NCBI RefSeq assembly: GCF_000764305.2 | Contig: NW_025932970.1 | Span: 62,001-126,000 of the forward strand | DNA length: 64,000 bases | Direction: 5' to 3' | Origin: Hyalella azteca | Taxonomy: Eukaryota; Arthropoda; Malacostraca; Amphipoda; Hyalellidae | Part shown: positions 1 to 17,679 of the stretch, piece after piece | How positions within the stretch are numbered: position 1 is the first letter of the stretch | How the letters are laid out: the number at the start of each line of letters is the position of its first letter | Translations under genes and position numbers: made by a program | The notes under the pieces: model-generated | Told to the model about the DNA's origin: nothing | What the model saw: the letters and a program-made list of their open reading frames with translations, nothing else | The model's database searches: none

Positions 1-2500
1 CCTAGCTGTTGAAAATTTTTTAGTGTTATCTCCACTACCATAGAATTGATTCTTACTGCCAGTCATGAAAAAATATATCGTGTACGGTATATTACCATTA
101 AAAGTACCGCCTAAGGTAACATACGTCATTGTGTATGAAGTAAATTTTACACACTCTTAGATAGTTCGATAGAATCAAGCAAACATATCGCAAATATGCT
201 ACCGGAGGCAAGTTTTTTCGATCATTCTGTTGCAGTGGCCGATGCAAAGCGCGTGCGTAAGTCGGTATGGCGTAGCCGTAGCCTCAAGGACGTATGTCTG
301 GACTTGTGCCTGTGCAAGAGTTGGCAACCGTAAAAATTGCTTCAACGGTTCAAACTATAGAAAAATTCATGCCACCAAATAAATATTAATCATATTCATT
401 GTCCAACGCAGCTAATACTGAGAACGTAGGTAATATATATAACGTAGCTAATTTTTGCTGTTTCGAAGTTTTGATTAGTTTGAATTGAATATTTCCTGTG
501 TGAAGTTGAATGAGCTAGTATCTCGATCGCGATAAAATGTGTGGGGACTCGTTTACATTGTGACCCTGTCTTCCGGGTGCGGTGAAGACTTAGAACCTTT
601 ATTGTATTAAAAGTTCAACAGTAAAATTATTGTAAAACATATATTTTACTGGTGCTCAAAACGGGCAAAAAACACTTTTAAAAAATGAAGTCAGTCCGCA
701 TGAAAAGGAGCTAATAAAGAATGGCCTGAGACTAGAGCGACAAGAAACCAAGAAATACCCTTTTTTATTTGAGTATGTAGCCGGTCTTACGTCATTTCCG
801 CAAGCAAGTCGTATCTTCATCATTGTTTTTAAGGCGGCATCATTGGAAAAGATTCCTCGCTAACATATATTGAGGAAAACTCAATGAATAGCTACTTTTT
901 ATTGGCACGGAAACGTAGGTAGCATTGTTGCTCTGTGTAGAGTTTTTGTTGAACCTGGTTGCTGTTGTAGTAAAAAATGGGGGGCCACCCCCGGGTTTTA
1001 CCCCGCGTCTTTCGCGTATTGATACTTGTATCTTACAACTTTATACTCACAACCCAGGAAATCGCGGAATGGGGGGTAAAATGTTACTTTTTCGGTCATA
1101 ACTCGGCAACGCCTGACTCATCCACGTGCATGCAATCGCTTGCTTCAGTCCCGCGGTTATGGCAATGCCTAAAATTTAAGGTACGTCTTCGATCTCACTG
1201 CAATGTCGGGGAAAATCTTCGTAATTTCCGTCCCCTGTTCATCGTTTCGATAACGGTTATAGAATAGATGACATAGACTATACTTCTTTCTATCTTTTAA
1301 AATACAAGGTTGAGAGCAGCGAATAATTCAGCCATCTAGATAAAAAAATTGTAATTTCAGTGTTCAGGTTCGGCAAATAAAGAATTTAATCAATGACCAT
1401 GTCACTGATTGGTGTGAAGGTAAATTATGTTGTAAATTACAATAATTATGGTTATGGTAAATTAATGTTATGTCATTATAATGTTATTGCCTGAGAATTT
1501 CACTAGCGACCGAAATAACTAAAACTAGCGAAATAACTAACACTAGCGACCATCGGAACCACCCGTCGAGTTTGGTGTGCAGCTATAGACCCTCGCCGAA
1601 CCCCCGACCCCAAATCGCCGAACCCCTGAGCCCAAATCACCGAACCCCTGCAGCCCAAATCACCGAACCCCTGGCTCGATCGCACTCATGTTATATGAAC
1701 CACCGAGCCAGCGTCATAGTGACTCTAGCTCATGTCAATAGACGTCTTTTCTATTGCTCAGCGACTGTTATCAATTTCTGTTGGCTGTTTGTGCCGTTAT
1801 CAATACCGACGACATTGCTTGACCTCGTTGTATGGCGGCAAACCATTGGAAGATCGCTTATTGTTATTGCTGATGCCGTTATTGTTTCTTCAGTACGGAA
1901 ATGTGATGAGCTTATTTATATCAATCACATTGCAATCTGAACTGTGGAATTGGTCTCATTGGTTAAAATTGGTTTGTGTTTGAGTCCAAGTTGACTTTAC
2001 CATATTACATACCGGTAGTAGTTAGTATGTTTTGCATGTTGTTGTTGTATATTTGTTCGAAGTAGTTGATATCTTCTGGTGTGTTAATTATGCTCTAACA
2101 ACTAAATTTTACTCTAAACGGAACAATTTTTCCCGCTCATATGTGCTTAAGCCCTAATAACATCCAATTTTCCATTTCAATGGTATAAGCTGCCACGCAT
2201 ATGGTGTGCAATTTCCTGTACCGAAATAATCACGATATTGTATATCCTGGGCGAGACGAAAACACGCAATAAACGTTACTCGTCTATATTTGTGTGGAAC
2301 AAGCATGTGCTGGCGAGATAAGAGAGCTATGTCGGCTACACGTAAGAGGTTTCATCTCATGCTTGTGTACGAATGAACCTTCGTTCACTGATGGTAATGT
2401 TGCCTGAGAATTTCATGCCATCGTGCTAAAATTATACTGACTAATAAAATCTACTAAAGCATGGACTATCGAAATACCCTTTAGTATTTCGATAGGTGCA
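1..2500. other. No gene recognised
   Basis: Apart from the short repeat at 1600-1675 I see no supported gene. A 96-codon ORF at 977-1267 and overlapping ORFs at 1572-1983 lack family features. The missing QPCT first exon may lie here or further left. Confidence 0.5.
1600..1675. repeat. Short tandem repeat, about 22 bp, 3 copies
   Basis: Three units of the type CCCAAATCACCGAACCCCTG in a row. They make both strands locally open and give short spurious ORFs. Confidence 0.8.
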
Positions 2501-2504
2501 ATAC

Positions 2505-2665
2505 CTTTGGATATTAATAATAGTAATAATAGTAATAATTATAAAATTCCACTGCGAGTCGCATCTTGTGAACTGTAGTCGCGATCGCAATGTTTCGCGG
2601 CACAGCTTCCCACAGTCTGACGCTATAGGAATTTGCTCGGGTTTGGAATTTATTTAACTGAAGGT
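2505..2665 (-). mobile_element. Non-LTR retrotransposon 3'-end remnant
   Basis: Read on the minus strand, one frame gives TRANSYSVRLWEAVPRNIA, which resembles the end of a LINE reverse-transcriptase ORF (the S-x-R-x-W-N-x-L-P type motif, with WEAVP here). It is followed by an AT-rich tail of TAT/TAC-type triplets at 2510-2545, as at LINE 3' ends. It is too short to name the clade. Confidence 0.4.
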
Positions 2666-4012
2666 GTTACACCTGCCCGTCAAGAAATAACTTACACTTC
2701 TATGACACTTCTTTAGTGTCATTAATTTAGTGTCGCTTAGCTGCACATGTGCCGAGTTGTGTGGTGGTAACACCTGCGCGTAGGTCTAAACCGAGCGTTT
2801 GCCTACTATATACTTTGCTTGGTGTGGTGGAGTTTAATCAATCATATATGAGCATCACCATGGTACTCTTACTACGAAAGTGAAATAAGCAAATAGGTTA
2901 TCTATTACTTACTAAAATCACATTCTGACTCTTTATAAGAATCAACTCATTAGCAGTATACTGTATGCATATGTAGGTGCCCATTATAGTGCTATATTGA
3001 GCAATGCTTGGTTGCAAGTGACGACTGAAGGAACTGGCTTTCGATACGTCAGTAATACGGTGTCCTGCAGCCTTTTAACACGAAAAGATTCTGTAGTTAA
3101 AATGATGTTTAGATTTGAAATCTCATTAGGAGCGGTGAGATTATCAGAATAAACCATCCCTATCTTCATTGAATTTCGGCTCCCGTGCGTTTTTTGTCCA
3201 TTTTTCCTTTGTAGAAACGATTTTTTCGATTTCATCCAAGTTCAGACTGACATAAGTTATTCTAGTTTCGGTCCGTCTGAATAGGTACGCATTGAGTCAG
3301 TGATAGAAGAATATTTTGGCACACTGCACGTGAAAAATGTACTTCGCATATTTCGTAAATGCCTGCTCAGTTTCATCTATTCAATCTATTGTAGGAGAAA
3401 CGCGCTGACTGCAACTCGCAGCGTTCGGTTCCGTTTCAAAATAACGTCCATGTCCTGAATGTTGAATAGACTGGACACTCTAGAAGTTCAATGCCATTGA
3501 TGCATCAGTTTTTCAGCTAGAGGAAGTTTTCATTCATTTACATATGTAGGCTTTTGTGCTACTTTGCTTAGCCTTGCTACGACCAATTCAACAATGCCAC
3601 GCACTAGTAAGATAAATGCTTTACGGATGATGACTTGCCCATATTGATCAGGATGTTGCACCAAACACGAATAGTATTCATACAGTTTAAATTGTTAGTA
3701 TTCAAACTAAATTTAAAAATCATTTTAGTTCCAAGTATCATTTAGTTTAATATCGAATGCCAAACCCTATGAGAGTGATTATGATGTTTGTATACCTGCC
3801 ACTCCTGCAACGAGTGTAGTCAGATTTGTAGCGTCGACAAAAACTGGCTCGTCTAGTGGTGCCTATATATATAGCTGCAGTCGATCGAATTTAACGAGCT
3901 CTCGTTGCCTCTCCCTATATTGATCATCGGGCAAAATCTGCTTATCACTTCTTCAGTTATCTCATAAATGTTCAAATATGTAAATTTCGATGAAATTCCA
4001 GTGCAATGTTGT

Positions 4013-4174
4013 TTTTAGCGCATTTTCTCATGTATGGAAAAAAAGCCCTATTGTGCTCGTCATGTCCGTCTGTCTGTCCGTCTGGCCGTCCGTCTGTCTG
4101 TGACTTCACGTTTTCGTCGACGAGAAAATGCGCTCTCTGTCACTCACTGCAGTGAGTACTGAGTTATATTTTTC
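4013..4174 (+). mobile_element. MITE family A, copy 1
   Basis: First of three copies in the QPCT locus. The element starts TTTTTAGCGCATTTTCTCAT, contains a CCGTCTGT-type pyrimidine stretch, an inverted GAGAAAATGCGC near the end, and finishes CACTGCAGTGAGTACTGAG plus a T-run. It lies just upstream of QPCT exon 1, so its T-rich end abuts the acceptor tract. Confidence 0.65.
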
Positions 4175-4199
4175 TACCGTGTTTCTTCTAATGCTCGAG

Positions 4200-8214
<4,015 letters not shown>

Positions 8215-8568
8215 GGAGACGCTCGGAACTCCGCCTCCTCTAATGACCCCGCATATCTTCTCATGAGGGATGATCTTTAATATTTTCTGGATAAAGTAGA
8301 TTCATTGTTCATGCCTGTGAATGGAGAAATTTTTAGAGCATTTTTATCTATGCTGCGTTCAGTCAAGTGACTGGAGAATTTTTTAGAGCAATTTAGAGAA
8401 ATTTTGCAGTGCTGAGTCACGGCTTTTGTTTGGTTTTAGTGCGTTATTCATTTCGGTGCTACGAAATTTCTCGCTGAATTATGGTCGTGTTTCTGACGTA
8501 GGTGTATTTAATAGCCTAGCTGGTAAACACCCAAATTTCCTATAACAAGCTAAAATAAACTCTGTAAT

Positions 8569-8628
8569 AACGTTAATGTTCATTCATTATAAAGTCATAA
8601 CGTTAATGTTCATTCATTATAAAGTCAC
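8569..8628. repeat. 30-bp direct duplication and candidate poly(A) signal region of QPCT
   Basis: CATAACGTTAATGTTCATTC is part of a 30-bp stretch present twice back to back. Just upstream, AATAAA at 8554-8559, about 340 nt after the QPCT stop codon, is a reasonable polyadenylation signal. Confidence 0.6.
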
Positions 8629-8629
8629 C

Positions 8630-11600
8630 AATTTGAAATTTTGCCTGTAAATCAATGTAGAACACTTATGTGATGGTTCTCAACGATGCTGCTGGAACAT
8701 GTGAGGAGTGGACTAATTTATTGTCATAGATTTGGGCGCGAGGCTCTGCTGCTTGCACCCATGTCTGAAGTTCCACATGTCCATGCTTGCTGCAGCCGTT
8801 ACAATTACAAGAGTTGTAGAATTTTTTAAGTTCGGAAGGTTTATATTATCAGCTCATATCCTGCGAGTATAAAATCCAGTATCTCAGGTTACTTTCTTGT
8901 GATTTTAAATCGACAAAATTGATAGAACTATTAACTGTATTCACTGCTGTGAACTCCTTGACTAAAAATGTGTTCGGAAAGTCTAGGCCTAATCGAGTAT
9001 TTTAAAACGACATAATACATTTAATACACATGGATTTCATTATTTCAATTCTTTTTAACTGAATTTGAAACTTTGTAGTTGACTACATTGACTTTTTAAA
9101 CGAGCTAAAATGACAGACATTGTAGAGGCGGGGTTCCGAAATATTGCTGGTGGTGGCGACTTGTCATTGTCAAGTCTATAGAGACTTTAATATCTGCTTA
9201 ACTCGTGTGTGCGTTTAGTGTGTCATTGCGTACTTCAATTGTAATTATAAGTTTTACTTGGTGGAAAAGTTTCACCGGGAAATTTGTATTCTATGAGAGA
9301 TCGCCAACTTGTCTCTTGATTCGTTTTTTTTTGTACACTTTATTATAAATTTAAAGTTTAATTGCCGTTCAATAATCATCACGATATTAAAAACATGGAT
9401 CATTGCACTTGTATTTGAGGTAAATATTTTCTTGATAATCATTCTCAGTTTGCACTGCACGGCTGTTGTTTCTCCAGTCGAAGATTCGTTTGCATTCGTA
9501 CACAAAAAATACGTTTTCGTAGTATAATTCATGAATAACTGTGTTAGTATACATATTCTTACGCGCAACATTCGAATCTATATCAACTTCTTATATTCAT
9601 GTGATTCATATAATTATTCAAAAATTGTATTCTTTTTTGTTGAACATTTGTTTGATTTATTTTCAATAAGAAATCATTTATTTATCGAAAAGAAAAATCT
9701 TGAAACTGGTTTCATACGGAATCGGATTCCAGACGACCGTAATATTTTTATCTATTCTTATTTCATTAACAAGATTAGTTATTTTTCCTTAGTTGACGCT
9801 TTGAACACTCAACTCATGGCCTTCAGCTCAACACATAATTTAAGGCAGTAATGGATTCTATGTTTCGTATCATTCCATTATTTACATTTAACATGCAACT
9901 CGTACGTGTTATCAGGGCTATTTCATTCACTATAACTAAATAATTCAGGCTGAAGGGAGCCCCTTTTCACTGTGAGTTGGTGTGCCGTGACTTTTTTTTT
10001 CTCAGTCGTTCCGTGTGAGAAATTTATTATTTAAAATCTGCAATGAAAATTAACTAGAAATAATTGTTCCAAATTAGTAAGATCTAATCAATATCGGATT
10101 TAATAATAGTAAATTATTTTATAACAAGTCAAGCATACGGTGTAACTTATACTTTCACGTTCATTGAAAATCTATATTATTATAGTCGTAATTTGACTTA
10201 ACAAATGCCGATAATCAGCGGTCATTGCGGCACTGTAAACAAATTCCTTTGCATGTGATATTTAAGTACGTATTACAATATCCGTGTCACACATATGATA
10301 TATCATTCTTATATATTTGATATTATGCTTCACTTGACCATTTCACTTTATATCATGAATACAAGCGTAACAAGTGAAGTCCTGAGTCTACCCAATCCTG
10401 ATCATATACCGCCCAGTAATGGCCAGCTTTACCGATCAACTAAACAGACGAGCAACATGTTTTGGGGGGAATACGTTTTTTGGTTATTTTTTTTCCTCAT
10501 AATTTAGGAAATAATGATCAATTATTTAGATTGGGGGAAAATTATCATATGTAGTTATAATGTTCACTCCAACTGAAAGTTCTAAACGGTCGCAGTCTTA
10601 AATAAGTCTAACGCAGAGATGGTAAAGTGCTAACAACTTGATTGCTTGAAGTTAGTAGTACATTATTCAGGGGTTATTTGAGCGAATATTATGGAGGACC
10701 GTAAAATTATTATGTTAACAATGGAAGTCAATGTCCAAACCTCCGGATTTCTCAGGACTTTAAAATTATTGTCGGAAAAATTTTTTTTTAGTTTTATTCA
10801 TGAGCGGTATAAAGTTTACCTATCTCATGCATTTAGGTCGATCAAAGTCATGTACTTCAAATCTTTAGATTTTATTAATGAATGTGGTCAAATTGCAAAA
10901 TTTCGTCAGTACATCAAATGCATTTTGAAAACCTGCTACCCTATCGACCAACGCCAACGAAAAATGTCGTTTTACTCAACAAAAAAATTTGTCGATACTC
11001 GGGTATTTAATCGAATTGAACAACGGAACAAATTTTGTCTTCCTATAATGAATACTATACTATGAATGAATACTATATATTCATACTATACTATACTATA
11101 CTATACTATACTATATATATACTATATATTCCTATAATGAATGAATACTATAATACTAACATTTTTCGGTTGCGCATCATTTGAATGTGCAAAAAATCAT
11201 CAGTTATAAATTGAACAATTCATTAATTATAAATATATATAGTCGGTCAACCTCACAGCTGCATGTGAGGCGCAATCCTATTTAAAAATCGGTGGTAAAA
11301 ATACAAAATTTGTAGGTGTCCAGTTAGAAACATTTTTGAAGCAAAGATCTGGATGATCATGAGTTCCAATTATCCAGTAAGATATGCATTTGATTGATTG
11401 CAATTTAGAGTCCATACGGGAACGTCATACAACCGATGGCAACACAAATATATATATTAAAACTTTAGTGTTGCCATGAAATTATCGATTCTTCTTAGAA
11501 TTCCAGGCCAGAAACAACTGTTTATTTTGAATTATTGATTAGGAGTTCATTGTGCATAGGTATTTATCGACCCGTGATAGTAGTAGTAGTAGCAGTTGTA

Positions 11601-11985
11601 GTAGTAAATATAGACCTTTTGTTTGATCCAAACTGATGCTCAAACATAAGTCATTATCAAAAATCGCTTTCTAAAAGCTGTTTAAGCATATCTTGCGTCA
11701 TGAATTACCAGCTAAGCACTCTGTCAACGCAATCCACGGCACATTGAATTGAGATGACAAAACCTGCCGGAACTTAGGCCTACTAAAGGAATAGCCGGAT
11801 GAATGAAACATTCTAGAATGCTTACCACAGACACAGCATCCATAGACTAGACTCAGTTGATGTTTAGATTTATTATATAAGAGAATAGAATAACAATTTG
11901 CTTGTCAAGGGAAAGTTGGGAAGTTATTTTTATATAATTGACTGGCACAGTTCAGTTCTTTCACATAAATTCATGCGGTTTTTTC
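8630..11985. other. AT-rich intergenic DNA
   Basis: Beyond the QPCT 3' end, mostly T-rich plus-strand sequence with short ORFs that show no family features. Confidence 0.5.
11075..11120. repeat. ACTAT microsatellite
   Basis: Five-base ACTAT repeats followed by TATATA; the ATGAATACTATA motif recurs on both sides. Confidence 0.85.
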
Positions 11986-11988
11986 TAG

Positions 11989-12103
11989 GACTTGCGCTGT
12001 CGCGCAGGCAGAAAGGGCGGATGCACGCATCGTACGATCCCACGATGGCCAACTGCCGCCAAATGAGTTTCAATAGTCTTAGTCAAGCCTCGGCACCGGG
12101 CGA
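11989..12103 (+). CDS. Unassigned exon candidate
   Basis: A CG-richer 115-nt stretch in AT-rich surroundings, with a pyrimidine-rich acceptor (TTTTTTCTAG) and a GTGAGTGTG donor. One frame is open across it and contains SRRQKGRMHASYDPT and NSLSQASAPG. I recognise no family. Its phases (2 in, 2 out) do not fit the exons of either plus-strand gene here, so it would belong to another gene or to an alternative transcript. Evidence is composition and splice sites only. Confidence 0.3.
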
Positions 12104-12650
12104 GTGAGTGTGTGTGCGTCTCTTTACTCAAACATGCCGGGTGTGATCGGCCCACGAGAAAATTTTGAACCTACACGACCCACTTCGGCGTCATGAACAT
12201 TGCATAAATACCAATGTTTTACCCTCAGTGAACTCTTCTTTTACTTTTTTTTAAACTGTGTGATAGAAGTGAATGTTTCGCAATTCTAATGTGTGGGCTG
12301 AATATTTTCATCTTGACTTCTTAGCTTTACGCTACGCAGGTCAAAGTCAAACTGCTTTGACTTTCTCTATGCAGCTCAATGAGCTCATGAATAGTCGCGT
12401 TTGTTTTCGTTGGCATATTACACTACGTTTTATTTTGGTGAACTCGTTGCTTATACCTAACTTGATCTGAAAACAAGCTGAAGGCTCTTGCCAGTTTTAC
12501 AGTGGAAATCTTAGCGGCAATATAGCCTAAGCTAGGTTGGACGTAGCCTAGGTCCTACTGTCCTAGGAGGCGTTTACCTAGGTAGGCTTAGTGAGAATGC
12601 AGTCCTAAATACTGTAAACCTATCTTTGATTTATACCGGTTTTCAATCTT

Positions 12651-13306
12651 GGTATTATTGCAGATTAACTACATCCAAAAAAAGGGTGTTTTTTTTAATT
12701 ATATGTTTTTTGGGGTGTAGATTACGAATCTGAAATCCATTTTTGGCGGTCGGCATCGGAAAACCGATTTTTTTCGCGACTTACTAACATGGGGGTTACG
12801 TAACTTACGTTACCCACTCACCTTTATTTACTAACATGGGGGTTACGTAACTTACGTTACCCACTCACCTTTATATAAAGGGTCGGATTGTTCATCGAAA
12901 TTTTACAAAAAGCTCTTAGGTTGGGTTAAGTCAGCCAAGTTCCTTTTTTTAGATAGCATTTTGATCTAAAAGGAACCTGGGCGAACCAACCCAACCTGCG
13001 AGTTGGCGTTAGGTTGTGATCTCTCGATGTGGCAATGTATCTCCAGATTTATGGACAAAGAAGACGAAAATGTTACCCGTTGCAGTGCAACGGGTAACAT
13101 TTTCGTCTTCTTTACCCGTTGCAGTGCAACGGGTAAGTTTCATTCAAGATGTCGTGCGCTACGTGTGATCGGTATTATTGCAAAAAATCGGTTTTCCGAT
13201 GCCGACCGCCAAAAATGGATTTCAGATTCGTAATCTACACCCCAAAAAACATATAATTAAAAAAAAAACACCCTTTTTTTTGGATGTAGTTAATCTGCAA
13301 TAATAC
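12651..13306. mobile_element. 656-bp foldback element with nested palindromes
   Basis: It begins GGTATTATTGCAGATTAACT and ends in the complement of the same sequence; the arms run about 125 bp. Inside are a 50-bp direct duplication carrying the palindrome-like GTTACGTAACTTACGTTAC (12785-12880), a GGTTGGGTT/AACCCAACC stem (about 12917-13000) and a near-perfect palindrome at 13060-13115 built on TTACCCGTTGCA/TGCAACGGGTAA, part of which repeats once more. No transposase ORF and no clear target duplication were seen. Confidence 0.75.
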
Positions 13307-16300
13307 CTCTAAATTATTTGTTTCTACACATTACTAAAATGATTTTTCTTAGCGATTTGTTTCAATGGCTATTTTTAGCTCATCGTAATTCGTAAGGAAT
13401 TTCTATGTTATTAACTTGGAACTTGGTTTACATTTACTGACCGGCGTATGTCATCATCAAAGATTGTTCACGAAATTCGCTGATGAAAGATAACGACTAA
13501 CGAGTTACTGATTTGATTAGGTTACCAAAATAAGCCGGAAATATCCACGTGACTTAATTAACAATTTAACATTACTCCATTCACTGAATAACTAAGATGT
13601 AGTAGTCAAATATTTGAATTGTCAATGGTTAAGTCAGGTTAACCAATGAATAACTTAGAATGTGGTCAGTAATAGTAAGGCCTGTAAACGTACGGGTGGT
13701 ACGGCGAATGATACGGACTCCAGTCCAGTTACCTGAATAAGTTGTTTTCTTTCATGAACTGATGAAGAACAAACCTCTGCCTCAGCTACCTAACTTTTGT
13801 GTATAGATTAGTTGTGGTGATGAATATTTAATGCTAATACCGTGATGCTCCTAAAAGGTACACAAGTTACGACTATCCATGAGATGGTATAACGAAGAAC
13901 CTGTTTCGGCACTATACTGTTCATTAATTTAGTCTGTAATTCTGGGTGGAATAGATCTAACCTCTCCCCGCATGACAATTCGGAGAAATTAATTCGGTAT
14001 CACCGTATCTGAATGGAGCGTTTGCGCACAATTTAAAATTTCCACCTATTGGTTTTCTAACGTAGGTATGACTAATATTTTATTTGTATCGAGTTCCCGA
14101 GGTGCTGCCCAAGCACAAAATCTACGATAGCTGCTTACTTGGTATGCTAGGTACCAAGGAGTTGCTGTTGCCGGCATGTGCGTTGGCTAGGAACCGGTTT
14201 TTTAAACCCCCGCTTCACATTTTTTAGTACCGACCTCAAATTCTCTCTATTTATTATTTAAGGGAATGCACTAGATTATGCTTTTTAAAGCGAATTCGTC
14301 AGTATCCAGGTCGTTTTCTGCATTGATTAAACTTTGAAAATTGGTATTTTTCGTTTTCAAAGAATAATTTATACATTTTTATTTTTAAAAATGTAATTCG
14401 TATTTCGGGAGAATAGAATGACCAATACGTAGGCAAGGCACTTTCTACATTATTATTGCCGTTATGAATATTTTATGTAAGAAAAATATCTTGTGAATAA
14501 TGCACTAATATCTTGGGGAAAGTGCTCGCTTGGGTTTCAACGATTTGCTGGGTGTGAAAGACTGAGAAATAAATATCAGATAGAGGAGACGGTGAATTAC
14601 CCCAAACCTTACTAAAATTTTATTGGAATACTAATTTTTGCCTCTTGAATTTAAAGTACCGCCAAGGCGCCAACTAAAGGTTTATCTCCGAATAATATAA
14701 CGAAGATTTGTCACACTTACCGTTAAATTACATACATGCATAGAACTCTCACAAAACCAAGGTATTTATTTCATTGAAGCTAATTTAACAGCTTGCTCTC
14801 TTTGAACTTCTGTAGCATTGAGAGCCCTACGTTCTCATGCTACAATTTTCAAAAAAATCTTAGTCATTTAATACACAACAAGCTATTTTAAATAAAGAAA
14901 TTTTATGTCAAAGTTACCTCGTATAAGTCTTTCATTCATTCGTGCATGACAAAGACAAGAACCGCAAACGTGCGTTAGTTGGGAGGATGACCTAACTCTA
15001 TTCAGGCTGCAAGTCTTTAAAATTAGTTCTTTTTGTCGAGCTCATTCCATAGTGTGGCGTGACGAGCAGAGCTTATAGAAGCTTGCCTGCCTGTCAGTCG
15101 GAGAAGTCCTTACCAGCGCGACACTGCGAGTTCTAGTCTTCCTCTACTTTTATCTTAATCTTGTTGCTGCCTGCGTTTTGTGAGCTTATTTGGTTTCAGT
15201 GTTTTACTTGCCGTTCTATTTTTTACATTTATGGCTTGGTTTCTAATTTTATGCTGTCATTTGCTGCGTGTTTTTGGTTCGGTTCTTCCGCTCTTTATCT
15301 CCCGTTGCTCCGTACTCCTATTTTACATTGCCTTTTTCTACTTTCTTTAATTTCTATGGATATTTTCACAGCCGATTAATTTTGCTTCTTATTTTGCTGC
15401 AAGTTTTCAGATTTCTCTTTTCCGTCACCTTTAATGTCTGCATTTGTGCTTCATCATCATACTGTTATTTATTCTTTCCTTCACATACTGGATATTAATG
15501 ATTTAAAATATTTATACAGATATATAATTCCTAAATTTATCAGTTATGAGTTTGAAACTTCACGCACTGCTCATTTCAATAAAACTGATGGTTTAAAGAG
15601 TATACGGATGTTTCCAATTACTATTTTATTTTCACAAAAAATGGAATCTCTTCCTTTGACTAAACTGCTATGTCTGCTATGTTCGTTTGTCGACGTTTGT
15701 ATATAAAACTCGATATCCAAGTCCATTCATTTGTTTTCTTAAGCCTAAAGAATTAGCTGACGAAGATAAAATAAATGATGATCTCGCGCTGACTCACATC
15801 CTAGATTAAAGCCTCACGTCATCACTGTATTGTGTCACAGGCATTGCACGTCGAAATTGTGAAATTCAACTATGATGTTTGAGTTCAAATATTTTCACCG
15901 CAAATATCACGTACGTTGATGATATGCTCGGTCAGAATCTTGACTAAACATCGAATAGAATTAGTCATGTATCGTTCACTCAATTAGTAGCTGCATGGGG
16001 ATTTAAATTTAATTGATGATTTGATGTATTTGTGCGGGCGGTGTGAATGAATTAAAAATTATTTTTAATTCATTTTGCAGACGTAAAATTGCGAACAAAT
16101 CTGTAAACTTTTGTATAGATCTAATTTTAAGAGCTTCATTTAAAACAAAAGTGAAGTTTCAAGCTAGAAGGGCTGTCCTGTGCGTAAAGTGCAATCTTGA
16201 TCAATTTAATAGTGCTATATAAAATATTGCATTATTAGTGCGGTATAAAAAGGGTTGGCTTCATTCTAGTGCATGACGTCCGGAGATACGGATTGCATCC

Positions 16301-17600
16301 GGAACAGAAGCGCATTGAAATTATTCTTGTCTATAATTCATAATTATATGTCCTTGTGTGAATGATAAGCCAGCCGCTTGATCTCGAATGAGTCTTATCA
16401 GTAGAGATTAAAGTCTTGTACTTGTTCTTACCATAGTCACGTGTTATCTTTAGGGCTGAATAGCCTACTTTGTTCCTAGTAAATTTAAATGAAAGTTTAT
16501 CGGGATTTGAGTATGAAAACAACGAAGTGGTTCTTAATGTTTTTCCAACTCTATATAATTAACTAACTCTTACTATATAGGCTAGAATATCTCCAATAGT
16601 AACTATTGAAGATTGGAATTGCTTTAATAACTAGCTATTCAATTACCAAATAACTCTAATAATATTAAAGTGAGAAAAAATCATGTTGGTTCTGAAACCA
16701 GGTCTTGCTTGTATGAATATTTATAACTTAAAACGATGCACTAAGTTACAGCCTATAGCAGTGGGGACTAATGATCGGTCTTTTATCAATGGTGTTTATC
16801 TGTCTTGTGTTTTTTATTTAGCTTCACTGCACAGCAGAGCCTGCAGACGCTGTCTGCGTCCGGTCTTGAAAACCCTGTTCTTTTATCTAGAAAATGCACT
16901 CAAAGGAATGGGTCACATTGTCCAATAATGACACACTTTCTCACTAAAAACACATTCAGGAAGCTGACGTAGCACTGATACGTGTTTACTCAAGCAAAAC
17001 TTGATCAGTATTACCCACACAGGGGTAAAAGTGCTTGACTATTTGGACAAGACACCTCTTATTTTTCTGAGTGTGCTAAGCAACAAAGCGAGCCATTTTG
17101 TCTAGTGTTTTATTACACTGTCGCTTTAGATTGCACCTTTCTAACCGCCTGCATTCTGGTTATGGTCTGTTCTGTAGTTCTTGGTTTGCGTTATTGGAAG
17201 AATGGTGGTCATAATGGATGTCTTAATTTATTAATCTATAATTCTAATGAATAGTTTATTAATCCATAATTCTAATGAATTAATCACTGCTAGAATTCAT
17301 TTCGCGCAGTTTAACTATATCTATCAGTACTGGTACAAACGGAATACAAATTGAGGCTATGGTATTCGGACTTAGTCTAATATACCTAATCCAATATAAC
17401 GTTTAAAGAGTTTTGTAGTTAATGAAGAGCAAATCTGGTTAATTATAATCATATCATGCTTTACCTTGAAAGTAACTTTGATTCTATATTTTTAGTTAGC
17501 TCATTGCCCGAATATATTTTCTTTGGATTGTCATCATTCGAAAAAATTGTTTCACTGCCTAAGTGATTCATCCATAACCATGTACAAACAATTTCTCCCC
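13307..17600. other. AT-rich intergenic DNA
   Basis: Nothing beyond short unsupported ORFs; those at 15161-15706 are T-rich, hydrophobic-looking and low in complexity. Confidence 0.5.
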
Positions 17601-17679
17601 GTTGCTTCTCTGCTGCTGGTCACAGTCTGGCGTCATGCTATGTGAGTCAGCGTCGCATGTGACACCACTCACGCTACTT

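Noticed and set aside
236..256. 21-nt micro-exon between TGTTGCAG and GTAAGTC, possibly the missing QPCT first exon
   Set aside because: Too short to judge, no start codon context or signal peptide, and 4 kb from exon 1.
977..1267. 96-codon ORF with a hydrophobic start
   Set aside because: No recognised motif; composition suggests a dispersed repeat, but I saw no second copy.
3783..3820. Short hydrophobic ORF starting MMFVYLPLL as a signal-peptide exon
   Set aside because: It stops after 12 codons and no good donor keeps the phase.
4191..4199. In-frame ATG directly before QPCT exon 1 as the start codon
   Set aside because: It lies in the acceptor region and would give a protein with no signal peptide or anchor, unlike the family.
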